From Bdellovibrio sp. (GTDB lineage Bacteria > Bdellovibrionota > Bacteriovoracia > Bacteriovoracales > Bacteriovoracaceae): a DNA stretch of 64,000 nucleotides. The translations under genes were made by a program, and so were the position numbers. Under the pieces are notes generated by a model that did no database searches, was not told where the DNA came from, and was given only the letters and a program-made list of their open reading frames with translations. Shown here piece after piece: positions 56,999 through 64,000 of this stretch; position 1 is the first letter of the stretch; the number at the start of each line of letters is the position of its first letter. The stretch is taken from NCBI GenBank assembly GCA_016187935.1, contig JACPIU010000040.1, positions 62,001-126,000 of the forward strand, in the 5' to 3' direction.

Positions 56999-58492
56999 TT
57001 ACTGTAAGATTCTGTAGATATAATCAATCACGATTCTCGGAAATAGACCAAACTGAATAGTCACAAGCAACATAATGCCGGCCACGGCAATAGGACCGGC
57101 AAGCAGGCCTGGTTTGGCCTTCTCCAATCCCCCCGTCTCAGGCTCCATGTACATCAGCACAATCACGCGCAGATAGTAATAAACCGAAATGAGAGAGCTT
57201 AGAACCGCAATAACCACCAACAGCGTGCCTCCTTGAGTCACCACATTACTAAGCAGGATGTATTTCCCGATAAAGCCTGCGGTCATGGGAATGCCGGCCA
57301 TGGCCAGCATAAAGATTGAAAGCGCAAAGGCCAAATAAGGCCGTTTCTCGGCGACTCCGGCAAGATCCGTAAAGCTGACATCACGTTGATGCTTGTCGGC
57401 CAGTAAAATCACGATTCCCATGGCCCCCAAGGCACTGAAAACATAGAAAGTTAAATAAACGATGATGGGTGCGGCCCCAGTCTTTCCTTCAGCACAGACT
57501 AAAACACCCGCCAATAAGTAACCTGTATGGGCAATCGCAGAGTAGGCCAAGAGACGTTTGAGTTCATGTTGCGTCAAAGCTGTAAAATTGGCATAAATCA
57601 TTGTAAGCGCGGCAAGTAACCAGATAATCACATAAAAGAGATGCCCGTATGATCCAGGTAATGCAAAGTATAGCTGTTGAGAAATCTTGATTAAAGGAAT
57701 AAAGGCAGCGAATTTCACCGCCGCACTCATAAAACCGGTCACCGAATGGGCAGCTCCCTGATAAACATCCGGAATCCAAAAATGAAAGGGAAAGGCGCCA
57801 ACTTTAAAAAGCAGGCCGCATAAAACAAGCAAACCTCCAGCAGACAGAAGTGAAAGGGCCGGTACTGAATTCATGCTCAGCAGATTCGAGATTGTTCTTA
57901 AACCGAAAGTCCCGGTGGCCCCGTACACTAAGGCCGATCCGTACACCAACATGGCAGAAGCAGCGCCGCCTAAAATAAAGTATTTGATGGAAGCTTCCAC
58001 AGAATAAGAAGCCGTACGTTGCATTCCGACTAATACATAAACCGCCAGAGACATGATCTCAATAGCGATAAACATAAACATGAGATGATTAGTCTGCGCC
58101 AGCAGCACCATCCCTGCCATGGAAAACAACACCAGAGGATAAATTTCAGGTGATAATCCCTCACGTTTCGACTGGCCGGTGACGAGCAAGAGCGATAAGA
58201 AACCAATACCCATTACAATCAGGGATAAGACGCGCGTAAAAGGGTTAAAGATTAAAATGTCGCCGAGGATTGTGACTTCAGGGGCATGAATATCTTGCGC
58301 CTGAAAGATCATAATCACCAAAGTTCCAATCAAGGATGTCCAACTGGATAAACTGTGTCCTCTATCATTCGCCGTTGCTGCGATAATAAGCACAATCACT
58401 GCCAAGAAAGAAAGGACAATGATAGGGCCCAAGGCACACAGCTCCGAGGAACTAAGAGTCGTGTATTTAAATAATTCAGTTAATCGCTCCAT
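56999..58492 (-). CDS. nuoN: NADH-quinone oxidoreductase subunit N
   Basis: A 497-residue inner-membrane protein with about 14 helices, an antiporter-like proton channel of complex I. The Glu/Lys of the channel lie in MFIAIEIMSLAVYVLVG and PFHFWIPDVYQGA; KRLLAYSAIAHTGY is the conserved channel helix. GGAG lies upstream. It is the last gene of the nuoA-N-type operon, 17 bp after nuoM. Confidence 0.96.
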   Translation of the reverse strand: MERLTELFKYTTLSSSELCALGPIIVLSFLAVIVLIIAATANDRGHSLSSWTSLIGTLVIMIFQAQDIHAPEVTILGDILIFNPFTRVLSLIVMGIGFLSLLLVTGQSKREGLSPEIYPLVLFSMAGMVLLAQTNHLMFMFIAIEIMSLAVYVLVGMQRTASYSVEASIKYFILGGAASAMLVYGSALVYGATGTFGLRTISNLLSMNSVPALSLLSAGGLLVLCGLLFKVGAFPFHFWIPDVYQGAAHSVTGFMSAAVKFAAFIPLIKISQQLYFALPGSYGHLFYVIIWLLAALTMIYANFTALTQHELKRLLAYSAIAHTGYLLAGVLVCAEGKTGAAPIIVYLTFYVFSALGAMGIVILLADKHQRDVSFTDLAGVAEKRPYLAFALSIFMLAMAGIPMTAGFIGKYILLSNVVTQGGTLLVVIAVLSSLISVYYYLRVIVLMYMEPETGGLEKAKPGLLAGPIAVAGIMLLVTIQFGLFPRIVIDYIYRILQ

Positions 58493-58509
58493 ATCTCATC
58501 TCCACTACT

Positions 58510-60042
58510 TTACTTTAAGAATGGTACTAATCCATTGGCATAGATTTCCAAGGTGGCCTTCGATTTGGCAAAGAAAAATTCCGGAAAAAATCCGATACCG
58601 AACACCAAAATGGCAAGCCCAACCATAGCGGCAATTTCTTTGGCGTTGATATCATACAGATGTTGGACCCCCTCATGGCCGCTGACAGGACCGAGCATGA
58701 CCATCTGATAGGCCTTCAGGGCATACACCGCCCCCAAAATCACCCCCAACCCACAAACCGCAGCAACCACCGGGGCGACTTGAAAGGAACCAATCAAAAT
58801 AGCGAATTCACCCACAAAACCATTGGTGCCCGGAAGAGCGACGGAAGACAGGGTGATGATCATGAAGGCCACGGCCATCATGGGTACAACCTTCGCCAAT
58901 CCACCAAAATCGGCCAAATTACGGGTATGCATCCGTTCATAGAGAAAACCAACAATCATGAAGAGACCGCCAGCGGAAATTCCATGGTTAATCATTTGAT
59001 AGAGTGAGCCGGACAGGGCGACTTTCTCAAAACTGAATAACCCGACAATAATGTATCCCATATGGGAAACGGAAGAGTAGGCCACCAATCTTTTAAAATC
59101 AGTCTGCCCTAAGGCACAAAGAGCACCATGAATGATGCCGATGATCCCCAGAGCATAGAAGAAGGGAGAAAGCATGGCGGCCGATTGAGGAAAAAATGGA
59201 ATCGCAACGCGCATCAGCCCATAAGTTCCCATTTTGAGTAGAACCGCGGCCAGAAAAACTGAGCCAAGAGTCGGGGCCTGCACGTGAGCATCAGGCAACC
59301 AGGTATGAAAAGGCACCATGGGAACTTTGATAACAAAGGCCAGAGCGAAGGCCAGAAAAAGTAACATCTGGGGACTCGCCAAAGCCGCTCCCCATGACGA
59401 CTGATCTAAGGGAATCTTAACAGAATTAAAATTGGTCATGATTGCAGATGGAACACCCGTTACTTCTTGCTGTGTTCGCACAAGATAAAAGATGGCCACC
59501 AACATAAGAAGTGAACCCACCATGGTATAGAGAAAGAACTTCACCGTAGCATAGACACGCTCTTTTCCACCCCAAATCCCGATCATGAAAAACATCGGAA
59601 TCAGCACAATTTCCCAGAAAAAATAAAATAAAAATAGATCTGTGGCCAAAAATGTTCCGTACATTCCAGTCTGTAACAAAAGAACCATGGCCACAAAGAA
59701 TCGTTCTTTTTTAAGAGGATTACCGGCCTTTGGCCATGTTCCAAGAATCGCGATGGGGGAAATCACGGCCGTTAACATGACAAGAGGAAGAGAAATACCG
59801 TCAATGCCCAAGGCATAGGAGATTCCGAATGATGGGATCCAGGGAAGAATTTCGATAAACTGAAACCCGCCAATCTGCCCGTCAAAGCCATACCATAACT
59901 TCAAGCTCAAGAGTAGATTCGCAAGAGAAGCAATCAAGGCCCAAGAACGGAAGTGTTGTTCCCAAGCTTTCGGAAGCAGAAATAAAATCACGGCCATTAA
60001 TAGTGGCGTAAAAATAATCCAACTCAGTAAACATGACGTCAT
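58510..60042 (-). CDS. nuoM: NADH-quinone oxidoreductase subunit M
   Basis: A 510-residue antiporter-like complex I subunit with about 14 helices. Key residues are in FYFFWEIVLIPMFFMIGIWGG (channel Glu), PFHTWLPDAHVQAPT and KRLVAYSSVSHMGY. GAGGAAG lies upstream of the ATG. It is placed between nuoL and nuoN, with gaps of 25 and 17 bp. Confidence 0.97.
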   Translation of the reverse strand: MTSCLLSWIIFTPLLMAVILFLLPKAWEQHFRSWALIASLANLLLSLKLWYGFDGQIGGFQFIEILPWIPSFGISYALGIDGISLPLVMLTAVISPIAILGTWPKAGNPLKKERFFVAMVLLLQTGMYGTFLATDLFLFYFFWEIVLIPMFFMIGIWGGKERVYATVKFFLYTMVGSLLMLVAIFYLVRTQQEVTGVPSAIMTNFNSVKIPLDQSSWGAALASPQMLLFLAFALAFVIKVPMVPFHTWLPDAHVQAPTLGSVFLAAVLLKMGTYGLMRVAIPFFPQSAAMLSPFFYALGIIGIIHGALCALGQTDFKRLVAYSSVSHMGYIIVGLFSFEKVALSGSLYQMINHGISAGGLFMIVGFLYERMHTRNLADFGGLAKVVPMMAVAFMIITLSSVALPGTNGFVGEFAILIGSFQVAPVVAAVCGLGVILGAVYALKAYQMVMLGPVSGHEGVQHLYDINAKEIAAMVGLAILVFGIGFFPEFFFAKSKATLEIYANGLVPFLK

Positions 60043-60067
60043 AACTTCCTCACAAAACTCAAAGTAA

Positions 60068-62038
60068 TTACGGCAATAACTTATGGCCCATCCATAAGAG
60101 TGTAATTAAACCGATTGCCAAACCTAAGGCATAGGTTTGAATATCTCCAGTTTGAATCACGCGCATACGTTTTCCCAAATCACGGGTGGCACGCCCAAAG
60201 GAAAGCACTATGTTATCAATCACAAGTTTATCAATGATATTGGCACTAAAATCGGCCAAGGCACGCAAGGGCACGACCACGATGGTATGATAAATTTCAT
60301 CGACGTAATATTTATTTTCCCAAAGCTTTTGCGCACCGGTGAATGAAGGAATAAATTGCGATACATTGAATTTCTCTCGAAATGCTCTAAATCCCAGGGA
60401 AAAGCAGCCCACCGCCAGGATGATCGAGCCCACCATCACCACACCTTCATGAAGACTCAATTGGATTCCGACTAGAGGTAAATGCGGGGTATGAATAACC
60501 GGGTCCAGCCAACCAGAAAGAACATGAGGGAGATGGCCTAAAAAACCTCCCAATAAATGGGGGATTCCTAGCAAACCTCCAAAGGTCGCCAATATTGCCA
60601 GGACATATAAGGGGACCAGCATGGTTGCCGGTGATTCATGCAGATGATGCAATTTTTCATGCTCAAGGCGTTCAGACCCGAAGAAAGTTATTGCGAGCAT
60701 CCTTCCTGTATAAATGGCGGTGAGTGCCGCGGTGATCACACCAATGATGAAAAGGTGAGACTGCCCAGCAGGAAGAGCAATGGTACTATACAAGATTTCA
60801 TCTTTGGAAAAAAATCCGGAAAAAATCGGGATGCCTGAAATGGCCAATGATCCAACGAGCATTGTAAGGTAGGTATGGGGCAAGTGCTTTTTCAAACCTC
60901 CCATCTTGGTCATATCCTGCTCACCACTGCAAGCATGAATCACAGAACCTGACCCCAAGAACAAGAGGGCCTTAAAAAAAGCATGCGTCATGAGGTGAAA
61001 AACGGCGGTTTGGTAGGCCCCCACGCCGCAGGCCAAAAACATAAATCCCAGTTGTGAGACGGTGGAATAGGCCAATACTTTCTTAATATCTTTCTGGGCA
61101 ATCGCAATTGTCCCCGCCATTAAGGCCGTAAAGGCACCGACATTCGCAATCACCGACATGGCCATGGGAGATAAATCAAAAAGCGGATTTAATCGAGCAA
61201 TCATGTAAACACCGGCGGTGACCATGGTGGCGGCGTGGATCAAGGCCGAGACCGGCGTCGGTCCGCTCATGGCATCAGGCAACCAAACGAACAGTGGAAT
61301 TTGCGCCGACTTGCCTGTGGCACCGACAAATAAGGCCAGGCAAATACCGGTCGCCAATCCAGTGGAGAGAATTGTCCCGCTTGCAATGGCCTGCCCAATC
61401 TCGGTAATCGTTAAAGTTCCGAAGGTTTTGTAGATCAAAAACATGCCGATCAAGAAGCCCAAATCACCGATTCGGTTGACAATAAAGGCCTTTTTGCCTG
61501 CATTGGCCTTTTCAGTGTCCGCATACCAAAAACCAATCAGCAGATAAGAACAAAGGCCGACACCTTCCCAACCAAAAAATAGCAAGGGCAGATTGTTGCC
61601 CATGACCAGAAGAAGCATGGCGAAACAGAAGAGATTTAAATAGCTAAAATATCGCCCCACACACTTTTCGTGAGACATATATCCTATACTATAGAGATGA
61701 ATCAACGATCCCACACCTGTGATGATCAACACCAAAACTCCCGACAATCTATCAATCCTGAGTTCAAAAGGGATCTGCAAATTTCCGATTTCCAACCATT
61801 GATAAACGAAACTCCCCACGGCAGGATTCTCACCATGGCCGACAGGTCCAGAGATACCCGAGACACTTACAACGGCCAAGACAAAAGAGGTGGCAATTGC
61901 CAGCGTAGCAACAATACCGGCTTCTTGAGCACTGGCCTTAGAAAACCCCCGATGAACGAGAGGTAATACAACTCCGTTAAGGAGAAATCCAATCAACGGC
62001 AAAAGCAAGATCAGGAGGGGAAGAATTGATTCGGTCAT
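60068..62038 (-). CDS. nuoL: NADH-quinone oxidoreductase subunit L
   Basis: A 656-residue subunit with about 16 helices, the largest antiporter-like subunit of complex I; its C-terminal tail forms the lateral helix. Motifs: FFGWEGVGLCSYLLIGFWY, PLFVWLPDAMSGPTPVSALIHAATMV and KKVLAYSTVSQLGF. AAGGATAATG lies upstream. It follows nuoK by 29 bp. Confidence 0.97.
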   Translation of the reverse strand: MTESILPLLILLLPLIGFLLNGVVLPLVHRGFSKASAQEAGIVATLAIATSFVLAVVSVSGISGPVGHGENPAVGSFVYQWLEIGNLQIPFELRIDRLSGVLVLIITGVGSLIHLYSIGYMSHEKCVGRYFSYLNLFCFAMLLLVMGNNLPLLFFGWEGVGLCSYLLIGFWYADTEKANAGKKAFIVNRIGDLGFLIGMFLIYKTFGTLTITEIGQAIASGTILSTGLATGICLALFVGATGKSAQIPLFVWLPDAMSGPTPVSALIHAATMVTAGVYMIARLNPLFDLSPMAMSVIANVGAFTALMAGTIAIAQKDIKKVLAYSTVSQLGFMFLACGVGAYQTAVFHLMTHAFFKALLFLGSGSVIHACSGEQDMTKMGGLKKHLPHTYLTMLVGSLAISGIPIFSGFFSKDEILYSTIALPAGQSHLFIIGVITAALTAIYTGRMLAITFFGSERLEHEKLHHLHESPATMLVPLYVLAILATFGGLLGIPHLLGGFLGHLPHVLSGWLDPVIHTPHLPLVGIQLSLHEGVVMVGSIILAVGCFSLGFRAFREKFNVSQFIPSFTGAQKLWENKYYVDEIYHTIVVVPLRALADFSANIIDKLVIDNIVLSFGRATRDLGKRMRVIQTGDIQTYALGLAIGLITLLWMGHKLLP

Positions 62039-62067
62039 ATCATTATCCTTTCTTGTTATCCTTCGAG

Positions 62068-62361
62068 TTAACCTTTTAAGGTCACGGCATTGTCGGTTTT
62101 TATAGAAGTAAAATTGCGATAGAGATTGACCAAGATAGAAAGACCAATGGCCGATTCGGCCGCGGCAATCGTGATGATAAAAAAGACTTGCACCTGGCCA
62201 TTAATTTGGGCGAGATAGTGAGAGAAACCCACCAGGGACAAGTTCGCGGCATTGAGCATCATCTCAATTCCCATAAGGATGATAATGGTATTACGCCGAA
62301 CAATCACCGTAAGGAGCCCCAGAGCAAACAAAAAAGCGGCCAGCATTTGAATCGTTGTTTC
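62068..62361 (-). CDS. nuoK: NADH-quinone oxidoreductase subunit K
   Basis: A 97-residue three-helix protein of normal NuoK size. The channel glutamates are in IILMGIEMMLNAANLSLVGF and TIAAAESAIGLSILV. ATG at 62361 has GGAGAG at good spacing; the longer frame to 62406 would add 15 polar residues and is rejected. Confidence 0.96.
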   Translation of the reverse strand, partial: ETTIQMLAAFLFALGLLTVIVRRNTIIILMGIEMMLNAANLSLVGFSHYLAQINGQVQVFFIITIAAAESAIGLSILVNLYRNFTSIKTDNAVTLKG

Positions 62362-62402
62362 CATATTTCTCTCCACTCTTCGCCAATCTTTCCAATCCTT
62401 AA

Positions 62403-62945
62403 TCAATTCAACTTTCGTTTTGCCAGAACCACAGCACCAACTAAAGCAATCAACAGGGCCAAGGAAATGGCCTCGAAAGAAACAAAATGCTGGGTAAATA
62501 ATGAATGCGCCAAAACTTGGGAATTTCCCCCTAAGTCCGTCACCATCTCTCGTGTGAAAATTCCTTTTTGCGACTCAATAACGGGAGTGTCAAAATATTG
62601 CAAAATGGTTCGGCCGAGAAGAACGAAGACGGCCGCGGTAACCACCGAAGTAAAAAGGAAAAGGGGACTTTTCCAATTAAAGGATTCACGATCATGCTTA
62701 ACATTAAAAAGCATAATGGAAAAAATAAACAGAACCATGATGGCACCGGCATAAACAACCAACTGAATCGTAGCGATAAAATGCTCCCCGATAATGGCGT
62801 AAATCCCAGCAGTGAATATCAAAACCCCCAAGAGTCCCAAAGCACAGGAGAGAGGTTCTTTTGCAAACAACAAGACCAGACCACAAATAGCGGCAAAAAT
62901 ACCGAAGACGGTAACTACGGAATTAATAAAATCTAAATTATCCAC
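62403..62945 (-). CDS. nuoJ: NADH-quinone oxidoreductase subunit J
   Basis: A 180-residue membrane subunit with five helices; IQLVVYAGAIMVLFIFSIML is the typical NuoJ helix with a pi-bulge. It overlaps nuoI by 8 bp and is followed by nuoK. Confidence 0.96.
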   Translation of the reverse strand: MDNLDFINSVVTVFGIFAAICGLVLLFAKEPLSCALGLLGVLIFTAGIYAIIGEHFIATIQLVVYAGAIMVLFIFSIMLFNVKHDRESFNWKSPLFLFTSVVTAAVFVLLGRTILQYFDTPVIESQKGIFTREMVTDLGGNSQVLAHSLFTQHFVSFEAISLALLIALVGAVVLAKRKLN

Positions 62946-63438
62946 GGCCTTTTACCTCCCGTTTTAGATGGTTTAAATCATAGATGCCTTCTTGCCGCGA
63001 GAGAATGGACAACTCATAATTGCGAGACAACTTGATGGCATCTTTAGGACAGGCCTCTTCACAAAAGCCACAAAAACAACATCTCAAAACTTCAATATCA
63101 AAACTTAACGGTTTCTTTTCTTTTCTCACTCCGTATGGATTACTGGCGGAGTCCCTTTCCTCCGCCACAATATGAATACACTCGGCAGGGCAAACGGTTT
63201 CACATAAAAAACAGGCAGTGCAATTTTCAACCTTATTCTCGTCAACGGAAATAAAATGCATGCCACGAAAGCGCTGTGAGTAATTGCGCCTTTCTTCGGG
63301 ATACATAATGGTGTACTTTTTATGAAAAATAAAACCTTGAATAAAACGTTTCAGAGTGATGATCATGCCTTGGATAATCGCGGGCAAGAACATCTTTTCC
63401 TTTACACTATATTCTCTCGAAACATTGATTGTTCCCAT
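62938..63438 (-). CDS. nuoI: NADH-quinone oxidoreductase subunit I
   Basis: A 166-residue protein with two [4Fe-4S] clusters: CTACFLCETVCP and CCFCGFCEEACP. It forms the last step of the electron chain toward quinone in complex I. An N-terminal amphipathic segment (IIQGMIITLKRFIQGF) rests on the membrane. AAGGAG lies 5 bp before the ATG. It follows nuoH by about 43 bp. Confidence 0.97.
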   Translation of the reverse strand: MGTINVSREYSVKEKMFLPAIIQGMIITLKRFIQGFIFHKKYTIMYPEERRNYSQRFRGMHFISVDENKVENCTACFLCETVCPAECIHIVAEERDSASNPYGVRKEKKPLSFDIEVLRCCFCGFCEEACPKDAIKLSRNYELSILSRQEGIYDLNHLKREVKGRG

Positions 63439-63481
63439 GTCTTCTCCTTAAAAATGTCTTCGGGCCATCATACCCGCTGTT

Positions 63482-64000
63482 CTAGCTCATGAGGTAAACA
63501 ACGACCGACATGAATACTACATTGGCCAAGGCCAATGGGAATAACATCTTCCATCCCAAGTTAATGACCTGATCAAAACGGAAACGCGGGAAAGTCCAAC
63601 GTACCCAGATCATCACCACCATAAAAAAGGCAACTTTTAAAAACAGGCAGCCAAATTGAAAAACGGCCTTCAAATTTTGTGCCGCTGCGTCTGATAACCC
63701 ATTCATGGAGACGATGGCATCGACCGCAGCCTGCACGCCAGGAAGTAATTGATAACCACCAAAAAAGAGAGTAACCAAAAGGGCCGAGGCCATAATCATG
63801 GCGACATATTCGGCCATGAAGAAAAGAGCAAATTTCATGGCCCCATATTCAAGGTGATAACCGGCGACAATCTCGGAATCACCTTCTGGCAAATCAAAGG
63901 GTAAGCGATTGGTTTCTGCAAAAGTCGAAATCCAGAAAATTAAAGCCCCGATAGGATTGATGAAAACACCCCAAGCAGGCACAAAGCCAAAAAATTTCTG
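63482..64000 (-). CDS. nuoH: NADH-quinone oxidoreductase subunit H (N-terminus beyond window)
   Basis: The C-terminal 172 codons of NuoH, running off the right edge. The quinone-site loop ETNRLPFDLPEGDSEIVAGYHLEYGAMKFALFF is unmistakable, followed by three more helices. An ATG at 63982 is internal; the true start lies outside the window. Confidence 0.96.
   Translation of the reverse strand, partial: QKFFGFVPAWGVFINPIGALIFWISTFAETNRLPFDLPEGDSEIVAGYHLEYGAMKFALFFMAEYVAMIMASALLVTLFFGGYQLLPGVQAAVDAIVSMNGLSDAAAQNLKAVFQFGCLFLKVAFFMVVMIWVRWTFPRFRFDQVINLGWKMLFPLALANVVFMSVVVYLMS

Noticed and set aside
62188-62754. 188-codon plus-strand frame opposite nuoJ and nuoK
   Set aside because: It is the antisense shadow of clear complex I genes and has no protein-family features.

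Overview
This window is a compact bacterial chromosome segment, roughly 45-47% G+C by eye. It carries a polar-lipid, exopolysaccharide and respiratory gene set that points to a Gram-negative delta/Oligoflexia-type bacterium. The best guess, by inference, is a Bdellovibrionota relative of Bacteriovorax/Peredibacter. The reasons are a serine-palmitoyltransferase-type sphingolipid locus (sphingolipids are known from Bacteriovorax stolpii), Pel genes, outer-membrane TonB machinery, several secreted trypsin-like proteases, PilZ proteins and many FecR, HEAT, TPR or SpoIIE-type proteins. Genes are tightly packed, and convergent pairs often touch or overlap by a few bases.

Layout. 1-5.5 kb: a cut-off unknown gene, a thioredoxin-like [2Fe-2S] ferredoxin, a FecR protein and a membrane SpoIIE-type protein that has lost its metal-binding aspartates. 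5.6-15.4 kb: a secreted trypsin-like protease; a membrane protein-sufE-hemB operon; an arsR-oxidoreductase-SDR operon divergent from a thiolase; lipA/lipB; and a triheme cytochrome. 15.8-17.9 kb: a small decayed island of toxin-antitoxin remnants (two intact antitoxins, two broken toxins, one frameshifted gene) next to tRNA-Thr(CGU). The 3' end of that tRNA is repeated 217 bp away, with a strongly structured 170-bp segment between the copies.

17.9-34.4 kb (all minus strand): a cobalamin riboswitch, then btuB-type receptor, TonB-like protein, pseudouridine synthase and a Pel exopolysaccharide cluster: PelA-type deacetylase, PelB, a stand-alone receiver domain, PelD, PelE, a HEAT-repeat protein, PelF, PelG and a separate PelA/GH114-like hydrolase lipoprotein. 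Neighbouring genes in this series mostly overlap. No PelC was recognised, and the two PelA enzymatic modules sit at opposite ends of the cluster.

34.4-51.1 kb: a flavoprotein/ThDP-enzyme pair behind a perfect palindrome, a multiheme cytochrome, small lipoproteins, a second trypsin-like protease, a receiver/PilZ-like protein with arfB, secreted proteins of unknown function, fructose-bisphosphate aldolase, a metallophosphoesterase and pepN. 51.2-56.8 kb: a PilZ protein, then a putative sphingolipid locus: serine palmitoyltransferase, a GNAT-type candidate ceramide synthase, a PAP2 phosphatase, a fatty-acid 2-hydroxylase-like protein and a START-like protein. 57-64 kb: the distal part of a complex I operon, nuoH(partial)-I-J-K-L-M-N.

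At the level of expression, several genes (arsR, lipA, the gene at 1645, both toxin remnants) have a -10 element only 6-8 nt before the start codon and no ribosome-binding site. This suggests leaderless transcripts.
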